Origin: Mixta theicola
GTDB taxonomy: Bacteria; Pseudomonadota; Gammaproteobacteria; Enterobacterales; Enterobacteriaceae
NCBI RefSeq assembly: GCF_002895925.1
Contig: NZ_NWUO01000016.1
Coordinates: 1 to 64,000, forward strand
Length of the DNA: 64,000 nt
Reading direction: 5' to 3'
Positions 40,701 through 49,226 of this stretch are shown in pieces. Numbering within the stretch: the first letter of the stretch is position 1; every line of letters starts with the position of its first letter. Both the position numbers and the translations under genes were made by a program. The notes beneath the pieces are model-generated. The model was not told where the DNA came from, did no database searches, and saw only the letters and a list, made by a program, of their open reading frames with translations.

Positions 40701-41360
40701 TTAATGCAGGCTGATACGTAACGCTGCCGCCGTAGCAAACGGCGCCAGGCAAAGGCTGGCAGCCAGCATGGCGCCCAGGATCGCCAGATAACCGCTAATG
40801 GACAGCCCCATGCTGGCGGCATCAATGGCGGCACTGGCAAAAATCAGCACCGGCACCGCCAACGGCAATACCAGCAGGCTAAGCAGCACGCCTCCCCGGC
40901 GCAGACCGACGGTTAACGCCACGCCGATCGCGCCAAGCAAGCTAAGCACCGGCGTGCCCAGTAATAACGTCAGCGCCAGCGCACACCAGCCATTAAAATT
41001 AAGCGACAGCAGCAGCGCCGCCAGCGGTGACAGCAGCAGCAGCGGCAGGCCGGTGATCAGCCAGTGCGCGATAACTTTTCCCAGTACCGTCACCGGCAGC
41101 GGCGTCGGCAGCAGCAGCAGCTGTTCCAGCGAACCATCGTTAAAGTCATCCCGGAACAGCCGCTCCAGCGCCAGCAGCGATGAGAGCAAGGCGGCCACCC
41201 ACACCACGCCCGGCGCAATACGCGCCAGCAGCTGCGGCTCAGGTCCGATTCCCAACGGAAACAGCGTAATGACAATTAAAAAAAACCACAGCGGGTTGAT
41301 GATTTCCGCCCCGCTGCGAAACGCAATGCGCAGTTCGCGGCTTATAACGCGCCATAACAT
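40701..41360 (-). CDS. ccmB: ABC permease CcmB
   Basis: A 219-residue integral membrane protein with about six helices. VISRELRIAFRSGAEIINPL at the start and LERLFRDDFNDGSLEQLLL are conserved. It forms the CcmAB transporter required to release holo-CcmE. Its ATG overlaps the ccmA stop by one base (TGATG). Confidence 0.94.
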   Translation of the reverse strand: MLWRVISRELRIAFRSGAEIINPLWFFLIVITLFPLGIGPEPQLLARIAPGVVWVAALLSSLLALERLFRDDFNDGSLEQLLLLPTPLPVTVLGKVIAHWLITGLPLLLLSPLAALLLSLNFNGWCALALTLLLGTPVLSLLGAIGVALTVGLRRGGVLLSLLVLPLAVPVLIFASAAIDAASMGLSISGYLAILGAMLAASLCLAPFATAAALRISLH

Positions 41361-41977
41361 CAGATGCGTTCTCCTGCCGTCAGGCTAATTTTTCTCAGCG
41401 GCCAGGCGGCGGCGGGTAACGGCTGATGCGTGGTAAGGATCACCATGCCGCCGTGTTGCGCATGCTGCACAAACAGCGTCATAAGCTTTTTAACGCCATG
41501 AACATCAATCGCCGTTAAAGGTTCATCCAGAATCCAGACCGGCGCCTGACTTAACCACAGCCGCGCCAGCGCAACGCGCCGCTGCTGACCGGCCGACAGC
41601 TGGGCTACTGCCACCTCTTCAAACCCAAGGAGATCGACCGCTTCAAGCGCAGCGAACCGCTGCTCGTCGTGACATTCAGCATGGTAAAAGGTGAGGTTTT
41701 CCAGCGGCGACAGAATATTTTTCACGCCAGGCTGATGTCCAAGAAACAACAGATTGCGGTGCCATTGCTCACGCTGCTGCTGTAGCCGCTCTCCCTGCCA
41801 ACGCACTTCGCCTTGTTCAGCGCTGCTCAAGCCAGCCAGCAAACGTAACAGCGAAGTTTTACCCGCGCCGTTGGGCCCTTCAATCTGCACAATATCACCG
41901 CTATTCACAGTAAAATTAAGCTCGCTGAACAAAATACGGTCATCGCGAACGCAGGTCAGATTAATGGCTTCCAGCAT
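41360..41977 (-). CDS. ccmA: ABC ATPase CcmA
   Basis: An ATPase of 205 residues from ATG 41977 ([17 protein letters not shown]). An in-frame ATG at 42022 would add 15 residues; neither has a strong ribosome site, so the start is uncertain. Walker [14 protein letters not shown] (about 35), signature [14 protein letters not shown] and Walker [13 protein letters not shown] are complete. First gene of ccmABCDEFGHI, divergent from yfdC. Confidence 0.94.
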   Translation of the reverse strand: MLEAINLTCVRDDRILFSELNFTVNSGDIVQIEGPNGAGKTSLLRLLAGLSSAEQGEVRWQGERLQQQREQWHRNLLFLGHQPGVKNILSPLENLTFYHAECHDEQRFAALEAVDLLGFEEVAVAQLSAGQQRRVALARLWLSQAPVWILDEPLTAIDVHGVKKLMTLFVQHAQHGGMVILTTHQPLPAAAWPLRKISLTAGERI

Positions 41978-42219
41978 AAGAGGAATATATCGCGCTATTG
42001 GATCGGGTCGCGATAATAACATAAGTTAGCATTACCCCGTAGTCTGTGCTTGCGCTTAGAAAGTGCTGATATGACCAAATAACCTACAGAAGTTCGTTCT
42101 TTTGCTGAAAAAAACCGCGATATTAAAGCTTTGTTACTTTTATTCTAAATTTAAGTCACATTTTACTTAACTGAAAACTGGCTACGCTTAAATCACCATT
42201 TAATAAGGCCGGGGGAAAT

Positions 42220-43128
42220 ATGACATCACAACAAAAAAATAAAGAACCAGAAGTGGAAAGCGAAGAAAAAGATCAGGGCGAAGAGATTGAAATTGATGAG
42301 AAACAGTTGCCGTCACGCGCGGCGGCGATTCATGAACAGATACGCCAGGATGGTGAAAAAGAGCTGGAACGCGACAGCATAGCGCTGCTGTGGTCAGCCA
42401 TTGCCGCCGGGCTTTCTATGGGCGCTTCGCTTATGGCGAAGGGCATTTTTCAGGCGCATCTGGGCGATGTGCCGGGCGCGTTTTTGCTGGAGAATCTGGG
42501 TTATACCTTTGGCTTTATTATTGTCATTATGGCGCGCCAGCAGCTGTTTACGGAAAACACCGTTACCGCAGTGCTGCCGGTGATGCACAAGCCGACCGGC
42601 GGCAATTTCCTGCTGCTGCTGCGCCTTTGGGGCATGGTGCTGCTGGGGAACCTGATCGGCACCGGTTTGGGGGCGTTAGCCTTTGCCCATATGCCTGTTT
42701 TTGATGACGCCACGCGCCTTGCCTTTACCCATATCAGTGAAAAAGTGATGGCGAACCCGCCTGCGACGATGTTTGCTAACGCCATTATTGCCGGCTGGAT
42801 TATCGCCACAATGGTCTGGATGTTTCCCTCCGCAGGTGACGCTAAAATCCTGGTGATTATCCTGATGACCTGGCTGGTAGCGTTAGGGGATTTATCGCAT
42901 ATCGTGGTGGGCTCGGTAGAGGTCTGGTATCTGGTGTTCACCGGCGCGCTGCCGTGGCAGGAGTTTATCTGGCCATTCGCATTGCCAACGCTGGCGGGCA
43001 ATATTATCGGCGGGACCTTTATTTTTGCGCTAATCAGCCATGCGCAAATTCGCAACGATATGAGTTCTGAAAAAAACGCACAGGCGAAAACGGAGCAAAA
43101 AAAAGCGCAAAAAAGCCAGCGTAAATGA
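42220..43128 (+). CDS. yfdC: Formate/nitrite-transporter-family protein YfdC
   Basis: A 302-residue protein of the FNT family, close to E. coli YfdC. A charged N-terminal tail (EVESEEKDQGEEIEIDEKQ) precedes six membrane helices (about 60-285; MGASLMAKGIFQAHL; ENLGYTFGFIIVIMARQQLF; FALPTLAGNIIGGTFIFAL). It ends in a lysine-rich tail. The substrate is unknown. Located just upstream of argW as in E. coli. Confidence 0.93.
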   Translation: MTSQQKNKEPEVESEEKDQGEEIEIDEKQLPSRAAAIHEQIRQDGEKELERDSIALLWSAIAAGLSMGASLMAKGIFQAHLGDVPGAFLLENLGYTFGFIIVIMARQQLFTENTVTAVLPVMHKPTGGNFLLLLRLWGMVLLGNLIGTGLGALAFAHMPVFDDATRLAFTHISEKVMANPPATMFANAIIAGWIIATMVWMFPSAGDAKILVIILMTWLVALGDLSHIVVGSVEVWYLVFTGALPWQEFIWPFALPTLAGNIIGGTFIFALISHAQIRNDMSSEKNAQAKTEQKKAQKSQRK

Positions 43129-43207
43129 CAAAGTTGCTGACAGAATAAGCAGTCAGGCGGGTAAGTGGTTAATCTGTTAAACAAAGTGCGCTATACTGCC
43201 CGCCGCC

Positions 43208-43282
43208 GTCCCCTTAGTTAAATGGATATAACGAGCCCCTCCTAAGGGCTAGTTGTAGGTTCGATTCCTGCAGGGGACGCCA
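43208..43282 (+). tRNA. argW: tRNA-Arg, anticodon CCT
   Basis: A 75-base cloverleaf: acceptor GTCCCCT pairs with AGGGGAC, the anticodon loop CTCCTAA holds CCT (reads AGG), the T arm has GGTTCGATTCC, and CCA (43280-43282) is encoded. The position after yfdC matches E. coli argW, a well-known insertion site for phages and islands. Confidence 0.97.
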
Positions 43283-43417
43283 TTCTATCATTCGCCACCT
43301 TCCGCTAAAGTTCGCCAAACTCCACCCGTAGCAAGCTTCCCGTTAATCTGCCGTTCGCCATAGTTCGTTAATTTTGTCTGGGTAAATTGTGGGTAAACCA
43401 ATGGCAAAAAAATCAGT
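43283..43417 (+). other. Attachment-site-like scar with integrase start remnant
   Basis: Directly after argW, the heptamer TTCGCCA occurs three times in the same orientation (43291, 43311, 43354), as expected for integrase arm-type sites. These are followed by GTGGGTAAAC (43390-43399) and an ATG at 43401 reading MAKKS, a layout I associate with the start of P4-type tyrosine integrase genes. The frame is cut off at about 43417 by the end of the vasL gene. The integrase itself is gone. Confidence 0.5.
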
Positions 43418-44652
43418 CACGGCGTTTCTGCCTGCTGTTTTATCAGAGCGTAACGGTTCAGCAGCTGATTAAAATGTCTATCCGTCTGCAACAGCAACGC
43501 CGCCGGCAGCGGTGTTCCGCTTTCGGCCTGACTCAGCTGATACAATTGCTCCTCAACGGGCACCGTACGCCCGAAGTTCTGCGTTATGGTAAATACCATC
43601 GTCTTCAGTTCAGAACCGGTCAGGTACTTACCTCTACGCTCATCAAGTGCGTTCAGACGACGGGTGAGCTCCTGTAGCCCTTCCATCCCCTGTTGCCAGC
43701 CGGAAAGCGCTTCAGGCGGCAGGGCGTTCCCGTTGATATGATGCTGCCACTGCGCTTTCAGTTTCTCTGTCTTTGCAGGCTCAGCCCTGGCGGCCAGCGC
43801 AAAACCATAGTTCTGTCGCCACAACGGCGGAAGCTGCCCCAGTTCCGTCAGGGAGGTTTCATTTGCGGCCACCGGCACCGGGCTACCTGGCATCGGATAC
43901 ATTTTCTGCCAGCCCCACAGACCGACGGCCCCCGTTACCAGCATAGTCAGCATACCGGCCGCAAAAGTTCGCCACGGGCGTCTGGTATCAGATGGCAGCA
44001 CGGTAGCAACGCGCGGCGCCGGCTCGTCACGCGCAATATAAATCAGTGGTTCAGAATGTGTGGCGAACTCTGGGACGGTTGGCCCAGCAAATAAGGCTGG
44101 CAGAACGACAGCAGAACTATCGCTGTTATTTCCATCCCTATTTTCAAGCCTTGCCGCGGCATTGTGCATAAAGGTGCATAATTCCCCCACCCGGCTGGCA
44201 TTTTTTAGTTCCAGACGCTGCAGCACATCACGCAGAGCGTTCAGATGCTGTTCTGCCTGATAGACCAGCGGCAGGTCGGCATATTGCAGAGTCAGCGTAC
44301 GCATTACCGCCTGCAGGCGCTGGCTGAATCCGGCAAGAATTTCCATCCGCGCATGGACTGGCTGCGGCCAGAACATCCCCCACTGATGCGTCAGCAACGC
44401 GTCCAGAATCGCCAGCCCTTCATTAAGACCTGCGATTCCGGCGAGGCGAGTGCGCGCCAGCGTGTACCAGGATACCGTCTGCAGTTCAACGCCGTTCTGG
44501 CGAAACAGTGCCAGGCTCAGTTGCTCCACGCGGCCCCAGTCCATATCCGGGCGTGCCGGATGCGAAAGCTTAGCCAGTTCATTGCGCAGGGCGGCATAAT
44601 CCGACAGCGCACGCGGATCGCCGCCCGTTTTTAGCTTGTTATGACTGTTCAC
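43417..44652 (-). CDS. T6SS VasL/TssA-like protein
   Basis: About 411 residues from a GTG at 44652 (VNSHNKLKTGGDPRALSDY), chosen because a GGAGC lies 10 bases upstream. The N-terminal half is ImpA/TssA-like (LAILDALLTHQWGMFWPQPVHARMEIL split by short gaps; YADLPLVYQAEQHL). It has one membrane helix (about 230-250, FAAGMLTMLVTGAVGLWGW) and a C-terminal VasL-type helical domain (GWQQGMEGLQELTRRLNALDE). VasL proteins are accessory envelope/baseplate parts of T6SS. It is the last gene of the island, with a 254-bp gap before tssE that shows no gene. Confidence 0.85.
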   Translation of the reverse strand: MNSHNKLKTGGDPRALSDYAALRNELAKLSHPARPDMDWGRVEQLSLALFRQNGVELQTVSWYTLARTRLAGIAGLNEGLAILDALLTHQWGMFWPQPVHARMEILAGFSQRLQAVMRTLTLQYADLPLVYQAEQHLNALRDVLQRLELKNASRVGELCTFMHNAAARLENRDGNNSDSSAVVLPALFAGPTVPEFATHSEPLIYIARDEPAPRVATVLPSDTRRPWRTFAAGMLTMLVTGAVGLWGWQKMYPMPGSPVPVAANETSLTELGQLPPLWRQNYGFALAARAEPAKTEKLKAQWQHHINGNALPPEALSGWQQGMEGLQELTRRLNALDERRGKYLTGSELKTMVFTITQNFGRTVPVEEQLYQLSQAESGTPLPAALLLQTDRHFNQLLNRYALIKQQAETP

Positions 44653-44906
44653 TCTATTGAAGCTCCTGCAAGTCCATTTTTGCAAAGTGCGCCAGGTGGC
44701 GACTAATGCTGTTTTCCCGATAGCATGTCACCAGTCAATCACGAGTTGCACGGGTGAAGGCTACGTAGAGCGCCGGGATGGCTTCCGCCTCATCATCTAC
44801 ATCTTTATGTACAAATGACGCATTTCTGCTAGCTGAATACGGGACTTATTAATCTTCCCTGTCATCATTTCTGTATAATATCTGCCCGTTCTCATGCTTT
44901 CTGATG

Positions 44907-45350
44907 TCAGTACGTTGTCGAATGCTCAATATATTGCTGCTGCTTCAGATGGCGCAGCAGAACATGCCCTTCTGGCATAAATTCCGTGCCGTAACGCACC
45001 AATCCCAGGCCTTTCAGCTCCGCATCAATGGCGTAATGCAGCTCACCCGGCTGCGTCTGCTCCAGCAGCACCACTTTAATGCTCTTCAGCCGTGGCTCAT
45101 ACTTCAGTAAAACGGACGACAGCGTATCCAGCAGTTGATGGGCGGTCCCCGGCATTTCCTGCAGGATTTTGGTCATATCCGGCAGGCCATAGTCCGGCAG
45201 ATGGGCCAGCGTGCCGGCGCGGCAGTTGAGGATGCGCTGCATGTTATCGAGCACAGAAAGGATGACCTGGTTTTGTTCGCTGACCTTGTTGAGGTCGAGG
45301 CTACCGGTGAAGTTGCCGTAGAGGGTTTCATAGAGTGACGGACGTGGCAT
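44907..45350 (-). CDS. tssE: T6SS baseplate protein TssE
   Basis: A 147-residue gp25-like wedge protein of the T6SS baseplate, from ATG 45350 (MPRPSLYETLYGNFTG) with AGGA 8 bases upstream; the overlapping ATG at 45359 is also possible. Diagnostic parts are SVLDNMQRILNCRAGTLAHL, DYGLPDMTKI and the C-terminal YAIDAELKGLGLV. Coupled to tssJ, whose stop is one base away. Confidence 0.9.
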   Translation of the reverse strand: MPRPSLYETLYGNFTGSLDLNKVSEQNQVILSVLDNMQRILNCRAGTLAHLPDYGLPDMTKILQEMPGTAHQLLDTLSSVLLKYEPRLKSIKVVLLEQTQPGELHYAIDAELKGLGLVRYGTEFMPEGHVLLRHLKQQQYIEHSTTY

Positions 45351-45351
45351 C

Positions 45352-45894
45352 TCATTCATCCTTTAACGATTTCAGCGTCAGGCGGTTGTTACCTGCCTCA
45401 ACAACCCGAGCCTTATTTGGATTGAGATCCTGGCGAGCAAGCACCACCTTCCAGGTATTGTTCACCTGGTCCGGTGACATAAACATCCCGGCGACCGCCA
45501 CATACTGCGCGCTTTCGTCCATCGGCATATCTACCGTTACCGCTCCTCCAGGCTGCAGACGAATATCCTTCTCTGCCACCAGATCGGCTTTAATCACCTG
45601 ACTGTCATCAGCAAACAGTGACAGATAGTCGGTGCTGTCGATACTTTTCCTGTCTTTCAGCTGATAAATACGTACCACCGTGGACAGGGCCACGCCACCA
45701 GCGTTGTTATTGACTGCCTCACGGGCGTGAATATCAAGGTGCAGGGTTTTCACCTGCTTATAAAAAATGGCTTTGGTCACAGCGACAGTGCTATCTGTGA
45801 CTTTCTGGGTCAGGCCACAGCCTGCCAGCATCATCGCGATGCCCGACGCCAGAGCAAGCATGGTGGTTTTACCAGCGGTAATCGCCATCTTCAT
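45352..45894 (-). CDS. tssJ: T6SS outer-membrane lipoprotein TssJ
   Basis: A 180-residue lipoprotein with lipobox MLAGC (signal MKMAITAGKTTMLALASGIA). The mature TssJ beta-sandwich shows TLHLDIHAREAVNNNAGG, TVVRIYQLKDRKSID and YVAVAGMFMSPDQVNNTWK. TssJ anchors the TssLM membrane complex, but no tssL or tssM is present here. It starts 26 bases inside the end of the tssG-containing gene. Confidence 0.9.
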   Translation of the reverse strand: MKMAITAGKTTMLALASGIAMMLAGCGLTQKVTDSTVAVTKAIFYKQVKTLHLDIHAREAVNNNAGGVALSTVVRIYQLKDRKSIDSTDYLSLFADDSQVIKADLVAEKDIRLQPGGAVTVDMPMDESAQYVAVAGMFMSPDQVNNTWKVVLARQDLNPNKARVVEAGNNRLTLKSLKDE

Positions 45895-47655
45895 CAGTCT
45901 CCCTGAGGTGAATGTTCTCCTGAACGCGCTCATAGCGCCCCAGATTGATGGTTATGGTTTTAAGGCGTTTCGTTGTGTTAGCCGGATTGAGTGGACGCAT
46001 TATCGCCGTACGTCCCAGTTGAACGCCGTCGGGTCGTGGAGTAGTGCTCATGGTTGCATCGGGTAACAGACCGCGCTCCACACAGAGCTGCAGACGAACA
46101 TCCAGACGGACCCCCAGATAAACGTGCAGCAACGCCATTAAATCAGAATGGAGATCGCCTCCGGGCAGCCAGCCCTGAGCCTCATCCGGGTCAGAAGTTG
46201 TCAGCTGCATCAGCACCTGGCTGTTCACATCCGTCGCATATGCCCCCATGACGGGTAAGCCTTTCAGCGTGGCGGGCTGGCGAACATGCAGAGTCAGCGG
46301 CTTTTTCAGCGGTATACGACGTTTATCGTGGTGCCATATTTTCGCCTGCGTTCCCGGGGCCAGCAGGCGTACCAGCGATACCATCCCTTCGGCAGTACGC
46401 CCCGGCAGCAGCATCACCGGCAACAGTGCCAGAAAGCGTGATACCGGCGTGGCGATATTTTCAGCACAGCCGTCGATTCCAAGCCCCGCCAGTCCCAGCA
46501 GGTACTGTGAGGTTTTGTCTTTTCCCCCTTCCTGGAACGTCGCGGGATAAGAATACTTCCGCCAGATACGATAGAACTGGGCAATCAGCCGATGGTTAAA
46601 GATATCAAGAAAATCTGCCGTGGCTTCATGCCCTTCCCGGCGCTGAGTAATATCATCGATATAGTGCGTCGGCAGTGGCGACTCCACTCCATAAAGCCCC
46701 ATAAAGGTAACCCGGACGGTGGGCGGCAGATGGGCATGTTCATGCGTTTCCAGGCCTTTAATTTCAGAGGAGGGAAAGCCCATCCCCGGATGAGGGCGAA
46801 AACGTACCGCTTCAGGTTTAACCTTGTGTTGAGCAAGCCAATCCGATGAGGCCAGCAACAGCGCCGATACCGACTCAGATTGATAATCCCGGGGCTCCAT
46901 AAACAGATTGATTTCAACAGAAAGCATCAGCGTTGTCCCACGCCGATCAAGCCAGGAATCAAGCCACATCATGCCATCGCCTTCTGCCTCTGCCACAAGC
47001 TCATCAATGACATACGCTGCAGGAAATATATCCCGCCAGATCTGTGCTATCTGCGCATTATCCAGAGAACCATCATGCCGGAGACGAACAGACAGTCCAT
47101 CATCAGGCAACGCAGACAAATCTGGCTCCAGCATACGAAGAAGCTGAGTCATATATCCGGTTAACCTTATGCTGTAACTTTCTTTCGAGACATGGGTAGC
47201 TGAAGGCTCAAGCCGAGCCGTTGTGAGCATGCGCTGAAGATGCGCAAAATACGTAGACTGTAACTGGCTGCCATAGCTTAACAGTGCGGAAGCCAGTTTA
47301 TTACAGGCAATTGGGGTGATATAGGCTTTCCCCAGAACTCCTGCCGAGCGCTGTCCTCTCTCCACCTGTATATTGTGCTGCTCCTGATGAAGATGATTCC
47401 AGTAGTCCGCGCGATCGCGTTCATTTTCATAAGCTCTTAGCCGAAAAGAATAACAGATTAAACCAATGGAAAGCGGCATCGCAAGGATGCAAAACCAGAA
47501 CCAGGCGGAGTGAGTGGACATTCTCTCCGGCCATAGATAAAGCGACAATATCCCCCCAGTACGGTAATTAGCACAATGGCAATAAGCCACCGGAACACGG
47601 AGGGCGGTTCAGGGAGACGTATTCTCTCCGGTATTTTATTTAATTCAACGGGCAT
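45869..47655 (-). pseudogene. Chimera: two-helix T6SS-associated protein fused to truncated TssG, with a frameshift
   Basis: From ATG 47655 (MPVELNKIPERIRLPEPPS) the first frame runs into VLGG at a six-G run (about 47553-47558). A -1 shift there continues as ILSLYLWPERMSTHSAWFWFC, giving two membrane helices and then ~220 soluble residues of unknown family (MLTTARLEPSATHVSKESYS; WLDRRGTTLMLSVEINLFME). Around 46800-46840, between LLASSDWLAQHK and FRPHPGMGFPSSE, the protein changes in frame into TssG (LYGVESPLPTHYIDDI; DFLDIFNHRLIAQFYRIWRKY), lacking the normal TssG N-terminus of roughly 50-100 residues. The join fits deletion of the genes normally between, probably including tssM and tssF. The role of the upstream protein is unknown. 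Confidence 0.75.
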
Positions 47656-47657
47656 AA

Positions 47658-47915
47658 CTAACGCCTTCCGGCATTGGGAAGTGATGTAATCAGTGAACAA
47701 CCGCAGCCGCAACGATGCCCGTGAAGGGCAATGGGTTTACCATTAATCTTTGAGCATTCATCGCCTTCAGCAATAGACGTTACTCCATGGACAGGACATA
47801 ACACTCTATCACCAATGCAGGATACCTCTTTCCCCTGAAATTTAACGTTGCTACTCCCTTGTAAAACTTTTCCACCACTCGATGTCGTATCACCAACTCG
47901 AATAACTCCGGGCAT
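47658..47915 (-). CDS. PAAR-domain T6SS spike-tip protein
   Basis: An 85-residue PAAR protein (MPGVIRVGDTTSSGGKVLQG; DRVLCPVHGVTSI; ALHGHRCGCGCSLI). It would cap the VgrG spike and bind a metal through histidine/cysteine residues. A good AGAGGA ribosome site precedes the ATG. It stops two bases before the next gene. Intact, though the matching vgrG is reduced to its 3' end. Confidence 0.9.
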   Translation of the reverse strand: MPGVIRVGDTTSSGGKVLQGSSNVKFQGKEVSCIGDRVLCPVHGVTSIAEGDECSKINGKPIALHGHRCGCGCSLITSLPNAGRR

Positions 47916-48153
47916 ATTTCATCCTCTTCATAATAAAAAATAACGCCAACATTACCAGAATAGAAGTTTCCATTAGTCAAACTGATAACTATTTTATCAA
48001 AAAAAATCAATCTAATTAAAATCACAAAACAGAGCAAAGAGAATTAATCATCTCATTTAGCTTTCAACCTTTTCCGGAAATAACATTATTTTCCGGCAAG
48101 TTCCAGAGAATAACATTCATTACTCAAGTTGCGTGTCCATTAATTTCGCAGGA

Positions 48154-48228
48154 TTAATGTAAGGTGGTGTTATCACAGGCGCTTATCAGTAAAGGCGCTA
48201 TTAACAGTAAATTCCTTTTTTTCATCAT
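48154..48228 (-). pseudogene. Truncated third copy of the SUMF1-lipoprotein gene
   Basis: A 24-codon frame MMKKRNLLLIAPLLISAC then DNTTLH and stop. The DNA from about 48168 to 48250 matches 49150-49232 almost exactly, so this is the signal-peptide part of another gene copy, including the 13-bp spacer behind the preceding stop. Everything after the lipobox cysteine region has been lost. Confidence 0.8.
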
Positions 48229-48241
48229 TTTTCCTGATTCT

Positions 48242-49213
48242 TTACTTTACCGGTTGCGGACTGTTAACTACGCAACGGACTGTTTTATCACCTGTCACAT
48301 CAGTATCCGGTTTACTGCTATATCTGGCGATGGTTAATCCCTTAAAAGGTCCAGAAATATCTGCGCCACGTATTACCTTTGTATAATTCCCTTCATAATC
48401 TTTATATGCTGGCTTTTCCGGCCCTGCGGGGTTTTCAGCAGGGGAGTTTTTATAATAATCAGGATCGTACCAGTCATTAATCCAGTCATAACCATTACCC
48501 GCCATATCGTAAATACCCAGCGGGTTAGGCGGATAGCGGTCTACCGGCAATGCGGTATATATCCCTGAACTAAGCCCCATTTTTCTTGCAAACTCTTCAC
48601 GATCCCAGGAGCCAGATATATTTATACCTCGCTGAATCCCATCCATCTCCAGCACACCACTGTTAGTTCCAACAATAAAAAACTGGCCGCGACTTCGCGC
48701 TGCGTACTCCCACTGGGCTTCAGTCGGTAGCGCAAATGGCAGACCACTGACCTTGCCCAGCCAGGCACAGTATTTCTCCGCATCGTACCAGTCTATATGC
48801 GCTGGTGTATCCGGCAGTTTATTTAGCGCATCTGACAGCTTTTGACTCAGTGAATTATCCTCTTTTTTTAACTGTAAACCATTCAGCTTCAGATAAAACT
48901 GATATTCCTGATTGGTGGTTTTATATTTACTGATGGAGTAGCTGCTTAGCGTAATTTTATGCAGCGGTTTGCTGTCTTTTTCAGTATCAAGCTGTATTTT
49001 CTCCGGGCCGTATTTCTTACCGAAGTCGCCCATCAGAAAATTACCGCCCTCCACAAACACCAGATTATTTTTAACCTGGCGAATCATATTTTGCAGTTCA
49101 GCGCTGTGTTGTTGACGCTGTTCAGGCACTACCGCTGACGTCGCTGAGGTGGCGTTATCACAGGCGCTTATCAGTAAAGGCGCTATTAACAGTAAATTCC
49201 TTTTTTTCATCAT
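48242..49213 (-). CDS. SUMF1/formylglycine-generating-enzyme-like lipoprotein (intact copy)
   Basis: A 323-residue lipoprotein with lipobox LLISAC (Cys18). The mature part carries a SUMF1/FGE-type fold: VFVEGGNFLMGDFG (about 53), SISKYKTTNQEYQFYL, DWYDAEKYCAWLGK, LPTEAQWEYAARSRG (about 165-180) and GIYDMAGNGYDWINDWYDPDYY. The conserved AGNVWEW of true FGE enzymes is altered to AGNGYDW, so enzymatic function is doubtful. It lies downstream of a putative T6SS effector, where such periplasmic lipoproteins may act as immunity proteins (inference). A frameshifted copy lies directly upstream. Confidence 0.8.
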   Translation of the reverse strand: MMKKRNLLLIAPLLISACDNATSATSAVVPEQRQQHSAELQNMIRQVKNNLVFVEGGNFLMGDFGKKYGPEKIQLDTEKDSKPLHKITLSSYSISKYKTTNQEYQFYLKLNGLQLKKEDNSLSQKLSDALNKLPDTPAHIDWYDAEKYCAWLGKVSGLPFALPTEAQWEYAARSRGQFFIVGTNSGVLEMDGIQRGINISGSWDREEFARKMGLSSGIYTALPVDRYPPNPLGIYDMAGNGYDWINDWYDPDYYKNSPAENPAGPEKPAYKDYEGNYTKVIRGADISGPFKGLTIARYSSKPDTDVTGDKTVRCVVNSPQPVK

Positions 49214-49226
49214 TTTTCCTGATTCG

